Shown piece after piece: positions 53,121 through 61,859 of a DNA stretch of 64,000 nucleotides. Below the pieces are notes generated by a model, which saw nothing but the letters and a program-made list of their open reading frames with translations, was not told the DNA's origin and did no database searches. The stretch is from Streptomyces sp. 135. GTDB taxonomy: Bacteria; Actinomycetota; Actinomycetes; Streptomycetales; Streptomycetaceae. The DNA lies in contig NZ_CP075691.1 in NCBI RefSeq assembly GCF_020026305.1, forward strand, positions 4,898,001 through 4,962,000, in the 5' to 3' direction. Position 1 is the first letter of the stretch. Every line of letters starts with the position of its first letter. Position numbers and translations under genes: made by a program.

Positions 53121-54113
53121 GTGCCGGGCATGATCGGGGGGCCGTCGGACGGTGACGCGCCGCTCCCCTACGTGATCGAGACGCGCGGGCTCACCAAGCG
53201 CTACGGCAAGCACCTCGCCGTCGACCGGCTGGACCTGACCGTCCCCGAAGGCAGCGTCTTCGGGTTCCTCGGGCCGAACGGCTCGGGCAAGACGACCACG
53301 ATCCGCATGCTGATGGGCCTCATCGAGCCGACTTCGGGCACCGCGCGCGTCCTCGGCAGCCCCATGCCGCGCTCCACGCGTACCGTCCTGCCGCACGTGG
53401 GCGCGCTGATCGAGGGCCCCGCCCTCTACGGCTTCCTGTCGGGCCGCGACAACCTCCTGCGGTACGACTCCGCCGACCCGACCGCCGATCCCCGTACCCG
53501 GCGGCGGCGCGCCGAGGCCGCCCTGGACCGGGTGGGCCTGACCGCCGCCGCGGGCAAGAAGGCGAAGGCGTACTCGCTCGGCATGAAGCAGCGGCTCGGC
53601 CTCGCGGCCGCGCTGCTCCAGCCGCGCAGGCTCCTGGTCCTGGACGAACCGACGAACGGCCTCGACCCGCAGGGCATGCGCGAGATCCGCGCCCTGGTGC
53701 GCGAGCTGGCACGGGAGGGCACGACCGTCTTCCTCTCCTCGCACCTCCTCGACGAGATCGAGCAGGTCTGCACCCACGCGGCCGTGATGACCCGGGGCCG
53801 CCTGATCACCCAGGGCCCGGTCGCCGAGCTGGCGGCGGGCGCGCGCGGCCGGCTGATCGTGACCACACCGGATCCGGGCGACGCGGCCCGCGTCCTGAAG
53901 GAGCGGGGCGTGGCGGATCTGGTCGTGACGGAGGACCGCGTGACGGGTGAGCCGCCGGGCAAGGACGCGTCCGGCCGGGACACGGAACTCGCCGAGCTGA
54001 ACGCCGCGCTGGTCGAGGCGGGCGTACGCGTCCGTGGCTTCGGCCTGGAACGGGCCTCGCTGGAGGACGCGTTCGTGGCGCTGACAGGGGAGGGCTTCGA
54101 TGCCGCGGGCTGA
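53121..54113 (+). CDS. ABC transporter ATP-binding protein
   Basis: 330 residues from GTG 53121 with AGGAGG upstream. Complete motifs: FLGPNGSGKTTTIRML (Walker A), YSLGMKQRLGLAAAL (signature), LLVLDEPTNGLDPQG (Walker B) and FLSSHLLDE (switch His). It belongs to the class of exporter ATPases paired with a separate permease, as in the next gene, which overlaps it by 14 bases. The last 90 residues are the usual C-terminal extension. Substrate unknown; such pairs often export antibiotics or peptides. Confidence 0.92.
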   Translation: MPGMIGGPSDGDAPLPYVIETRGLTKRYGKHLAVDRLDLTVPEGSVFGFLGPNGSGKTTTIRMLMGLIEPTSGTARVLGSPMPRSTRTVLPHVGALIEGPALYGFLSGRDNLLRYDSADPTADPRTRRRRAEAALDRVGLTAAAGKKAKAYSLGMKQRLGLAAALLQPRRLLVLDEPTNGLDPQGMREIRALVRELAREGTTVFLSSHLLDEIEQVCTHAAVMTRGRLITQGPVAELAAGARGRLIVTTPDPGDAARVLKERGVADLVVTEDRVTGEPPGKDASGRDTELAELNAALVEAGVRVRGFGLERASLEDAFVALTGEGFDAAG

Positions 54114-55011
54114 GCCGATGGACGTACTCAAGGCGGGTGTGGCAGGCGACCGCGACCCGAGCGAGCCGAGGCCGAGCTGGACCCTCGGGCTCTTCCGCAG
54201 CGAGCTGGCGATCACCTTCCGCCGCTGGCGGACCCTCGCGCTGCTCGGCGTGCTAGCCGCGGTGCCGGTCCTCGTGGGCGTCGCCGTCAGGATCGAGACC
54301 AGCGACGGCTCGTCGATCGGCGGGGGCGGCGATGGCGGCGGCCCCGCGTTCATCGCGCAGATCACCAACAACGGCCTGTTCCTGGTCTTCACCGCGCTCG
54401 CCGCGACGCTGCCGTTCTTCCTGCCGATGGCGGTCGGCGTCGTCGCAGGCGACGCCATCGCGGGAGAGGCGAGCGCGGGCACGCTGCGCTACCTGCTGGT
54501 GGCGCCCGCCGGACGCACCCGCCTGCTCCTCGTCAAATACGCGACCACACTGACGTTCTGCCTGGTCGCGACCCTGGTCGTCGCCACGTCCGCGCTCGCG
54601 ACGGGCGCGCTGCTCTTTCCGCTCGGCGAGGTCACCACGATCTCCGGCACCCGCATCAGCTTCGGCGAGGGGCTGTTGCGGGCCCTGCTCATCGCGCTGG
54701 TCGTCGCCGCGTCACTGATCGGCGTGGCGGCGCTCGGGCTGTTCGTCTCGACGCTCACCAGCAGCGGCATCGCGGCCATGGCGACGACCGTCGGTCTGCT
54801 GATCACGGTCCAGATCCTCGACCAGATCCCGCAACTGGACGCGCTGCACCCGTACTTCTTCTCCCACTACTGGCTGTCGTTCGCCGACCTGATGCGCGAG
54901 CCCGTCCACTGGGACGACCTCGTCAAGAACTTCCAGATGCAGGGGCTCTACGCGGCGGTCTTCGGCTCGGCGGCGTGGGCGCGGTTCGGGGCGAAGGACG
55001 TCATGGCGTAG
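54100..55011 (+). CDS. ABC transporter permease (ABC-2 type)
   Basis: 303 residues from ATG 54100 (GGGGAGGG upstream). Six membrane segments can be seen, for example TLALLGVLAAVPVLVGVAV, GLFLVFTALAATLPFFLPMA, and LIALVVAASLIGVAALGLFV. GDAIAGEASAGTLRYLLVAP is the conserved ABC-2 motif after the second helix. The C-terminal loop (LHPYFFSHYWLSFADLMREP) is hydrophilic. It forms a transporter with the ATPase encoded just upstream. Confidence 0.88.
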   Translation: MPRAEPMDVLKAGVAGDRDPSEPRPSWTLGLFRSELAITFRRWRTLALLGVLAAVPVLVGVAVRIETSDGSSIGGGGDGGGPAFIAQITNNGLFLVFTALAATLPFFLPMAVGVVAGDAIAGEASAGTLRYLLVAPAGRTRLLLVKYATTLTFCLVATLVVATSALATGALLFPLGEVTTISGTRISFGEGLLRALLIALVVAASLIGVAALGLFVSTLTSSGIAAMATTVGLLITVQILDQIPQLDALHPYFFSHYWLSFADLMREPVHWDDLVKNFQMQGLYAAVFGSAAWARFGAKDVMA

Positions 55012-55029
55012 CCGCAGGTGTCGTCGTAC

Positions 55030-55626
55030 TCAGCCCTTGTCGTACGGGTAGCGGGCGAGCGGCGGCTCCTGCGCGAAGAACGTCTTGGCGCGCGCCAGGG
55101 CCTCGGAGTCCTCAAGGACCTGGCCGGGCCGGGTGCCGTTGCCGAGCAGGACGCCGCCGAAGCGCATCGGGAAGAAGGCGGCGGTGTGGTTCAACGTACC
55201 GACCAGCGGGTCCGCCACCTCCTCCTCGCGGTGCGCGAGCGCCGTCACGCCCCACAGGGTGCGGCCCTTCAGGGTGTCCTTGAAGGCGATCTCCGGCGTC
55301 TCCAGCCACGCGTCCCAGTAGTCGAGGTACCGCTTGACGGTGGCCGACACCGAGTACCAGTACAGCGGCGACACGATGACGATGTCCGTGGCGTCGAGGG
55401 TGGCGTCAAGCAGCAGCGCCTCGGTGTCGCCCGCGGGGCGCGGGCGGGCGCGGGGCCGGGTGTCGTCGTGACGCAGGTCCTGGAAGTCGGGCAGCGGGTG
55501 ATCGGCGAGGTGGATCCAGCGCTGCTCGACGTCCGGGGGCAACTGCTCGGCGGCCTCGCGGGCCAAGAGCTCGGTGTTGCCCTCGGGGCGGGCGCTGCCG
55601 ACGACGAAGAGGAACTTGCGGGTCAT
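55030..55626 (-). CDS. NAD(P)H-dependent FMN reductase / flavodoxin-fold oxidoreductase
   Basis: 198 residues from ATG 55626, with GGGGGAG upstream. KFLFVVGSARPEGNTELLAR is the phosphate-binding loop of the flavodoxin fold, and IVSPLYWYSVSATVKRYLDY is the conserved FMN region of the KefF/MdaB-like group. It should use NAD(P)H to reduce quinones or small nitro compounds. A 37-bp near-perfect palindrome lies 68 nt upstream, so control by a dedicated repressor is likely. It converges on the ABC permease with an 18-nt gap. Confidence 0.85.
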   Translation of the reverse strand: MTRKFLFVVGSARPEGNTELLAREAAEQLPPDVEQRWIHLADHPLPDFQDLRHDDTRPRARPRPAGDTEALLLDATLDATDIVIVSPLYWYSVSATVKRYLDYWDAWLETPEIAFKDTLKGRTLWGVTALAHREEEVADPLVGTLNHTAAFFPMRFGGVLLGNGTRPGQVLEDSEALARAKTFFAQEPPLARYPYDKG

Positions 55627-55693
55627 AAGAGTCTCCCCCTGGAGGTGGCCCGGCACGGCCGACGGGTGCGGCGGCGGGCCGATCGCTGCGGCA

Positions 55694-55730
55694 ATTGCTT
55701 GCGCGTGCACTATATGCATGCGCAAGCAAT
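55694..55730. promoter_or_regulatory. 37-bp near-perfect palindrome upstream of the FMN reductase gene
   Basis: Arms ATTGCTTGCGC (55694-55704) and GCGCAAGCAAT (55720-55730) are perfect. Between them two TGCA tetramers sit symmetrically about the centre, leaving one mismatched pair. Read on the minus strand the centre contains TATAGT, a fair -10 box, so a bound repressor would cover the promoter. Size and symmetry suit a MarR or TetR dimer. Confidence 0.7.
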
Positions 55731-55775
55731 GGCGTCCAGGGTGTTCCGGTAACGCCCCGCGTCAGGAGCGTTCCT

Positions 55776-57605
55776 TTACGGGCGTACGTGGATGACCCAC
55801 CCGCGTACATACGTGCCGGGCACCGTATGGCGTGGCCAGTCGCGGGCCCACTCGGGAGGCGCCGCCCCGCGCATCACCAGGGCGGTGGGGCGGCGCGGAT
55901 CGTCGAGTCCGCCGCCGGGCGCGCAGCCGGCGGTGTGGGCGAGGGGGATGACGGAGGTGTTGCCGTTCAGGAGGCAGGGCGTGCCGGTCCCGGCGCCGGG
56001 GCCAGGGCCGTTGCCCACGCCGTGCCGCTCCAGGGTCTCCGCGACCCGGACCCAGTCGCGGCGGGCCTCCCCCTGGATCGTGGCGTTGCCGTGGGCGAGG
56101 GCGGCCTGGACGGCGAGATGACCGCCGAGTACGACTGCGGGGACGGCGACACCGGCCCACCGGGGCCTGGCCGCGCGGGCGAGGCGGAGCAGGGTGAGGA
56201 GTCCGATGGCCGCGGTGGGGGCGAACAGGGCGTGGGTCGGGAGCAGGAAGCGCGGGGTGGCGTAGGGGACGAGGACGAAGTATGGCAGGGCGATGGCCAG
56301 GCCCGTGACGAGGGCGAGGAGGGCGTCGCGCAGGGGGCCGGCCGGGGCCGCGGTGGGGGCGGGTGGCGCGGAGGCCTGTCGGGGCGTGGGCCGGCAGCCC
56401 GCGCGGCGCAGGGTCCACAGGCCGGCCGCCACCAGGAGCGTCAGCAGCAGCCACCACTCCGCCGCCACGGGCCGGACGCTGTCGTTGTCGCAGGGGCGGC
56501 AGAGCAGCGGCCCGTCGATGACCGTGAGGTGGTGGACGAACGAGAGCAGCGGACGCAGATCGCCCTGCACCTCGCTCGCCTCCGTCAGCCGTTCGCGGAT
56601 CCCGCCGAAACGGATGTACGCCTCCACGGCCCAGGGCAGCGCGCCCGCCGCGAGCCCGGCGAGCACCGCGAGGACGCGGCTCCGTCCGCGCCAGGCGGGC
56701 ACCAGCAGGGCGGCGACGAGGAGGGGCAGCCCTATGGCGAAGCCGTCGTTGGGCCGCATCAGCGTGGCGAGGGCGATACCGGCAGCGATGCCGGTGCACG
56801 TGAGGAGGGACTGCCGTGGCCACAGGAAGAGCCCGACCGCGCCGACGGCGCCCATGGCCGTGTAGTGGTTGGGCATGGCCGAGTTCGCGTAGAAGAGCGT
56901 GATCCAGAGGCTGCCGTACAGCGCGGCGGCGACGGGCGCCGCCCAGGGCCGGTGGGCCGCGCGGAGCCAGGGGCGGAACCCGAGATAGAGGGCGGCGGTC
57001 GCCAGCAGCGTCAGCCACACCCTGAGGAGCACGGTGGAGTCGCTCCAGGTGGCCACGGGCGCGATGAGGAACGGCACGCCGCGGGTCCGGGGGGCGCTGA
57101 ACGGCGTGGCGGGGGCGTAGGGCGAGTACCGGCTGGCGTAGACGAGCTCGTCCCAGCCGAGGGGCAGCGTGAGCGGGACGAGGACGCAGGACAGCAGGGC
57201 GAAGGCGCAGCAGACGGCGAGGAGGAGGCGGTGGGCGAGGCGTGCGTGTGCGTGGGCGGGGTGCGTGGGGTGGCGGGGGTGCGTGGGGTCGGTCTGGCCG
57301 GTGCCGTGCGGGGGGCGGCCCGGATCCGTGGCGGTCCCGCCGGGCGGGGCGGGGGCTTTGGCGGGCGGATCCACGGAGGCTTCGCCGGGCGGACCTTGGG
57401 ATGCTTCGCCGGGCGGACTTACAGAGGCTTCGCCGGGCGGACCTACGGAGGCTTCGCCGGGCGGGGAGCTTGCGGGTGGTGCCGGGCTGCCGGCGTTCGT
57501 GGCGGTCTGGCGGCGTGCGACCCCTCGTTCGCTCACCGTGTCTTCGCCGCGAGCACCGCCCCTCCACTGTTCTCCACGCTTCTCCGCGACATCGCGCGAA
57601 CTCAC
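55776..57605 (-). CDS. Multi-pass membrane protein, possible GT-C type glycosyltransferase
   Basis: 609 residues from GTG 57605; GTG 57536 is an equally possible start, and neither has a good ribosome site. The first 100 residues are Pro/Gly/Glu-rich with PPGEAS repeats and probably disordered. Around ten membrane segments follow, for example LLLAVCCAFALLSCVLVPLT, LLATAALYLGFRPWL, and FLLPTHALFAPTAAIGLLTL. The first outer loop holds GWDELVYASRYSPY; an acidic residue there is the usual catalytic Asp place in GT-C enzymes. A C-terminal outer domain starts at ARRDWVRVAETLERHG. A lipid-linked sugar donor is inferred only. Confidence 0.6.
   Translation of the reverse strand: MSSRDVAEKRGEQWRGGARGEDTVSERGVARRQTATNAGSPAPPASSPPGEASVGPPGEASVSPPGEASQGPPGEASVDPPAKAPAPPGGTATDPGRPPHGTGQTDPTHPRHPTHPAHAHARLAHRLLLAVCCAFALLSCVLVPLTLPLGWDELVYASRYSPYAPATPFSAPRTRGVPFLIAPVATWSDSTVLLRVWLTLLATAALYLGFRPWLRAAHRPWAAPVAAALYGSLWITLFYANSAMPNHYTAMGAVGAVGLFLWPRQSLLTCTGIAAGIALATLMRPNDGFAIGLPLLVAALLVPAWRGRSRVLAVLAGLAAGALPWAVEAYIRFGGIRERLTEASEVQGDLRPLLSFVHHLTVIDGPLLCRPCDNDSVRPVAAEWWLLLTLLVAAGLWTLRRAGCRPTPRQASAPPAPTAAPAGPLRDALLALVTGLAIALPYFVLVPYATPRFLLPTHALFAPTAAIGLLTLLRLARAARPRWAGVAVPAVVLGGHLAVQAALAHGNATIQGEARRDWVRVAETLERHGVGNGPGPGAGTGTPCLLNGNTSVIPLAHTAGCAPGGGLDDPRRPTALVMRGAAPPEWARDWPRHTVPGTYVRGWVIHVRP
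57379..57464 (-). repeat. 24-bp coding tandem repeat, about 3.6 copies
   Basis: Copies start at 57379, 57403, 57427 and 57451 (the last partial), with a half copy before at 57361. They encode PPGEASxG units in the N-terminal tail of the GT-C-like protein. Small base differences between copies show it is not brand new. Confidence 0.75.
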
Positions 57606-57728
57606 GTGACCTAGGGGGTGGTTGAGGGTCGGTTCGGGGTGTTCCCGGATCACGGGGAGGGGCCCGGGGCGGCACGCTGGAGTGGTCACGGGAGACCTGG
57701 AGTGCCAGGGGAGAAGTGAGGGGCCACG

Positions 57729-58890
57729 TTGACATCGCGCGACGGAGCGGTTCTGTTCCCGGATCTCACGCTGCCACCACGTTGACGCCGCCGCTCTGCA
57801 CGCCAACGCCTTCGCGCTGACCGGCATCGTCACGGTCCTGGCCACCCGCGCCTTCCTGGCCCTGGCCGGTTATCCGAACCTCGGCGGGGGCGGCGGCAGC
57901 CGGCTGCACATCGCCCACATGCTCTGGGGCGGGCTCCTGATGGCGGCCGCGGTCCTGCTCACGCTCGGCTTCCTCGGCCGCGCGGCCCGGCTCACGGGCG
58001 CGGTCGTCGGCGGCGCCGGCTTCGGACTCTTCATCGACGAGGTCGGCAAGCAGATCACGGACGAGCCGGGGTACTTCTACCAACCGGCCGCCGGAATCAT
58101 CTACTTGAGCTTCGCCTCGCTGCTCCTGCTCACCCACCTCATACGCGGCCGCACCGCCGACTCCTCGGCACTGGACGCCCGGCAGCGCACCGCGCACGCC
58201 GCCGACCACGCCCTGGCCGGCGTCACCACGGGCCTCCCGGCCGAGCAGCGCCAGGCGGCGATACGGCTCGTCGAGGGCTCGGACCGGGAGGTGGACGCGG
58301 CGCTGGTCCGCCTGCTCGCCGCCCTCCCGGAGCGCCCGCCCGCCGCGCCCGCGCGGTGGCGGACGTGGGCGGACGGTGCGGGGCGGGCGCTGCGGTGGCT
58401 GGCGCGTACGCGGGTGGTGCTGGGCGCTGCCGTGCTCTGCCTGCTGACCGAGGCGCTGCTGTTCGCCGTCTGGATGTCCATGGACTTCTTCGGCGGACAG
58501 CCGGCGCGGGAGCCGCAGCCGGGCGCCCACCTCGCCGTCGCGCTCACCGAGGTGGCCTCGGCCGCGCTGGGCATCGCCGGGCTGATACGCCTGCGCGGAG
58601 ACCGGAGGGCGGCCTTGCGGCTCTTCCGGGCGGCGCTGCTCGTGGACATCCTGGTCGGCCAGATATTCAAGTTCACGATGGACCAGTTCGCGGCGGTCAT
58701 CGAGCTGGGCATCGATCTGGGGCTGCTCTGGGTGGTCTCCGCGTTCCTGGCGGCGCAGACCACCGTTCAGTCCGCAGCTCTGACCAGCGCGCAGACCACT
58801 GATCGGCCCACAGCTCGGACCACCGTTCAGCCCGCCGCGCGGAGCGCCGTGCCCGAGGTCGTGCCGCCCGTGGTCAGTGAGGCGCGGTAA
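57729..58890 (+). CDS. Multi-pass membrane protein, apparently frameshifted near its start
   Basis: TTG 57729 with GAGGGG upstream opens a convincing N-terminus (TSRDGAVLFPDLTLPPR), but that frame stops at 57785. The next frame carries on at once with DAAALHANAFALTGIVTVLA, TRAFLALAGYPNLGGGG and HIAHMLWGGLLMAAAVLL. It stays open to 58890 and has no start of its own before ATG 57919. One missing base around 57775-57782 would restore a protein of about 386 residues. Six or seven helices are visible, with DEVGKQITDEPGYFYQPAA and GQIFKFTMDQFAAVIELG between them. Function unknown. The Thr/Ala-rich tail overlaps the AraC gene by 64 bases. Confidence 0.6.
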
Positions 58891-59690
58891 GCGCCCGGTG
58901 CGATGCCCCGGATCCGCTTGAAGGCGTCGCTGAAGCCGAACCCGTCGGCGTAGCCCACCTGTCCGGCCACGGAGGCGACCGTCGCGCCGGGCTCGGCGAG
59001 CAGTTCCGCGGCGAGCGTCATGCGCCACTCGGTGAGGTACGCCATCGGGGGCCTGCCGACCAGATCGGTGAAGTTCCTGGCGAACACCGCGCGCGAGACC
59101 CGGGCGCGCGCGGCGAGCGCCGCCACCGTCCAGGGGCGCGCGGGTTCGTCGTGCATGGCGTGCAGGGCGGGGCCGACGACATCGTCGCCGAGCGCGCGGT
59201 ACCAGGCGGGTGGGCAGGCCTCGGGCAGGTCGAACCACTCGCGCAGGGTGCAGGCCAGCATCCAGTCGAGCATCCGGTCCATCACGTACTGGCGCCCGGG
59301 GCGGTCGGCGGAGATCTCGGCGGCGATGAGTTCCACGATGGGCATGCACTCCTCGCCGGAGGGGACGACGAGCAGGGGCGGCAGCGCGCTGATCAGGCGC
59401 CGCCCGACAGAGCTGTCCAACTGGTAGGCGCCGCTGACCAGTTCACACTCGGCGCCGACAGCGGACAGGGTGAACGGCGCCTTCGTGCACACGATCGCGG
59501 CGCCGCCCTCCCGCAGGGTCCGCGGTTCGTCCGGCGCGACAAAGACGCGGGCCGAGCCGCGTACCACCGTGATCAGTTCGAGAGCCGCCGCCTCGGCGCG
59601 GTTGGTCTCCCAAGGGCGCGTCAGCACCGTCCGGTTGAACAGCGCGCCGTCCGCACGCACCCCTCGCAGCAGATCCCCCAGAGCGTCCAT
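58827..59690 (-). CDS. AraC family transcriptional regulator
   Basis: 287 residues from ATG 59690. The N-terminal part is a cupin_6-like sensor (AALELITVVRGSARVFVAPD; FTLSAVGAECELVSGAYQLD). The C-terminal part holds two helix-turn-helix units (TVAALAARARVSRAVFARNF and ASVAGQVGYADGFGFSDAFK) with the family's closing GIAPGAYR. It is divergent from the NmrA gene over just 39 nt, so it very likely controls that gene and itself. Its 3' end overlaps the converging membrane-protein gene by 64 bases. Confidence 0.9.
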   Translation of the reverse strand: MDALGDLLRGVRADGALFNRTVLTRPWETNRAEAAALELITVVRGSARVFVAPDEPRTLREGGAAIVCTKAPFTLSAVGAECELVSGAYQLDSSVGRRLISALPPLLVVPSGEECMPIVELIAAEISADRPGRQYVMDRMLDWMLACTLREWFDLPEACPPAWYRALGDDVVGPALHAMHDEPARPWTVAALAARARVSRAVFARNFTDLVGRPPMAYLTEWRMTLAAELLAEPGATVASVAGQVGYADGFGFSDAFKRIRGIAPGAYRASLTTGGTTSGTALRAAG

Positions 59691-59729
59691 GCCACCCACG
59701 GTAGACGGACGCGGATCCTTTGGAGACGG

Positions 59730-60698
59730 ATGCCCATGCCCCACGACACGCCAAGGCGGTTGGCTGAACTCATGACCAGCAACCAGCAGACCCAGCAGGC
59801 ACGGCAGACCTCCCAGGCACAGCAGACCGAGAAGCGGCAGCAGCACTCCGCCCCGCGGAACCAGCCGTCCGGCCGTGGCGCCCCGATCCTCGTCCTCGGG
59901 GCCACCGGCAAGACCGGCAGCCGCGTCGTCGCCCGGCTCCGCGCGGCCGGGCACACCGTGCGCGCCGCCTCCAGGACGGCTCAGACACCGTTCGACTGGA
60001 CCGACCGCACCACCTGGGGCCCCGTCCTGGAGGGGGTGGGCGCCCTCTACCTGGTCGGCCCGCCCGACCCCGAGCCGATCGCCGACTTCGTCGCGCAGGC
60101 GCGGGCCGCGGGCGTGCGCCGCTTCGTGGTCCTGTCCGGCAGGGGCATCGAGGTCTACGGCGACTCGTTCGAGCCGTCCATGGCGGAGGCCGAGCGCGTG
60201 GTCCGTGAGGCGGGCGTGGACTGGACGGTGATCCGTCCGAACAACTTCTCGCAGAACTTCGACGAGGACGTCTTCCACGAGCCCCTGCTCGAAGGGCGCC
60301 TGGCGCTGCCCGTCGGTGACGTGCCGGAGCCGTTCATCGACGTGGAGGACATCGCGGAGGTCGCCGCGGTCCTGCTCACCGAGGACGGTCACTCGGGCCG
60401 TACGTACGAACTCTCCGGGCCCCGCTCGCTGACGTTCGCCGAAGCGGTGGCGGAGATGGCGAAGGCGTCGGGGCGGCCGATGCGGTTCGAGGACATCACG
60501 GAGGAGGCGTACGTGGCCGAGACGATGGGGCGCGGCATGCCCGAGGATGCCGCCCGGTCGCTCGCGGCCGTGCTCACCTTCCTCGCCGGGGGCCACAACT
60601 CCGCGCCGGTTTCCGGTGTCCGCGAGGTCCTCGGCCGGGAGGCCCGCGATTTCACCGAGTACGCGAAGCGGGCCGCGGAGTCGGGTGCCTGGGGATAG
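59730..60698 (+). CDS. NmrA-like NAD(P)-binding protein
   Basis: About 322 residues from ATG 59730 (GGAG four bases before); ATG 59736 and 59772 are alternatives, the latter removing a Gln-rich leader (SNQQTQQARQTSQAQQTEKR). The Rossmann motif ILVLGATGKTGSRVVARLRA is clear, followed by GALYLVGPPDPEPIADFVAQ, WTVIRPNNFSQNFDEDVFHE and a C-terminal helical part typical of NmrA/azoreductase-type SDRs. It lacks the usual YxxxK pair. A role as redox sensor or quinone/NADPH enzyme is possible. The divergent AraC gene probably controls it. Confidence 0.82.
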   Translation: MPMPHDTPRRLAELMTSNQQTQQARQTSQAQQTEKRQQHSAPRNQPSGRGAPILVLGATGKTGSRVVARLRAAGHTVRAASRTAQTPFDWTDRTTWGPVLEGVGALYLVGPPDPEPIADFVAQARAAGVRRFVVLSGRGIEVYGDSFEPSMAEAERVVREAGVDWTVIRPNNFSQNFDEDVFHEPLLEGRLALPVGDVPEPFIDVEDIAEVAAVLLTEDGHSGRTYELSGPRSLTFAEAVAEMAKASGRPMRFEDITEEAYVAETMGRGMPEDAARSLAAVLTFLAGGHNSAPVSGVREVLGREARDFTEYAKRAAESGAWG

Positions 60699-60751
60699 AG
60701 CGGGGGACAGACCTGGGGATGGCGCGGGGGCGGCAGGACCGGAGCCGGCCG

Positions 60752-61732
60752 TCAGGCCGCGGGCTCCCGCTCGCCCTGGACGGCGGGCGGGGCGGCCGCC
60801 GCGGCCCGGCGAGCGGCGGCCAAGCCCGCGTTCCGGCGGGCGGTCCGCAGCGCGTCCCACGTCAGCATCGAGAGCGCCAGCCACACGAGCCCGAAGCCCG
60901 CCCACCGCTCGGGCGGCATCGCCTCATGGAAGTGCAGGACGCCGAGGAGGAACTGGAAGACGGGCGCGAGGTACTGGAGCAGCCCCAGCGTGGAGAGCGG
61001 CACCCGGATCGCCGCCGCGCCGAAGCAGACCAGCGGGGCGGCGGTCACCACACCGGTGGCGGCCAGCAGCGCCGCGTGGCCGAGGCCCTCCGTGCCGAAG
61101 GTGGCCTCGCCCTGGGAGCCGAGCCACAGGAGGTAGCCGACGGCGGGCAGGAACTGCACGGCGGTCTCGGCGGTGAGCGACTCCAGGCCGCTGAGGTTGA
61201 CCTTCTTCTTCACCAGGCCGTACGTGGCGAAGGAGAAGGCGAGGCAGAGCGAGATCCACGGCGGCTGTCCGTAACCGAAGGCCAGGACGAGGACCGCCGC
61301 GAGCCCGACGGCGACCGCCGCCCACTGGACGGGCCGCAGCCGTTCGCCGAGCAGCAGGACGCCCATCGCGATGGTGACCAGGGGGTTGATGAAGTAGCCG
61401 AGCGAGGCTTCGACGACGTGGCCGGTGTTCACCGACCAGATGTAGACGCCCCAGTTGATGGTGATGACGGCCGCGGCGATCGCCACCAGGCCCAGCCTGC
61501 GCGGCTGGCGGATCAGCTCGCGCGCCCAGCCCCAGCGCCGCACGAAGAGCAGCGCGATGCCCACGACGACCAGGGACCACGCCATGCGGTGCGCGAGGAT
61601 CTCGGCGGCCCCGGCCGGCTTGAGGAGCGGCCAGAAGAGGGGGACGAGGCCCCACATCCCGTACGCCGCGAAGCCGTTCAGCAGACCGATGCGCTGCTCG
61701 CTCCTCGACTGTCCGGCTGCTCCGCTGTCCAC
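60752..61732 (-). CDS. rarD: EamA family transporter RarD
   Basis: 326 residues from GTG 61732, chosen for its GAAGGAGG site. Ten membrane helices in two EamA repeats; GLLNGFAAYGMWGLVPLFWP, ILAHRMAWSLVVVGIALLFV, and INWGVYIWSVNTGHVVEASL with GYFINPLVTIAMGVLLLGER are RarD signatures. It is a drug/metabolite-type carrier whose substrate is unknown. It converges on the NmrA gene across 53 nt. Confidence 0.9.
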   Translation of the reverse strand: MDSGAAGQSRSEQRIGLLNGFAAYGMWGLVPLFWPLLKPAGAAEILAHRMAWSLVVVGIALLFVRRWGWARELIRQPRRLGLVAIAAAVITINWGVYIWSVNTGHVVEASLGYFINPLVTIAMGVLLLGERLRPVQWAAVAVGLAAVLVLAFGYGQPPWISLCLAFSFATYGLVKKKVNLSGLESLTAETAVQFLPAVGYLLWLGSQGEATFGTEGLGHAALLAATGVVTAAPLVCFGAAAIRVPLSTLGLLQYLAPVFQFLLGVLHFHEAMPPERWAGFGLVWLALSMLTWDALRTARRNAGLAAARRAAAAAPPAVQGEREPAA

Positions 61733-61859
61733 GGCCCCTCCTTCGCGCACGGCAGTCCGACGCTGCCAGACCGAAGGTAGCGCCGAAACCCCCCGGCTGT
61801 CATGCCCGTATGGCCGAGACGCTCATGACAGTCGCGAGCGCCCCGGCCCCTCCGGTGGG

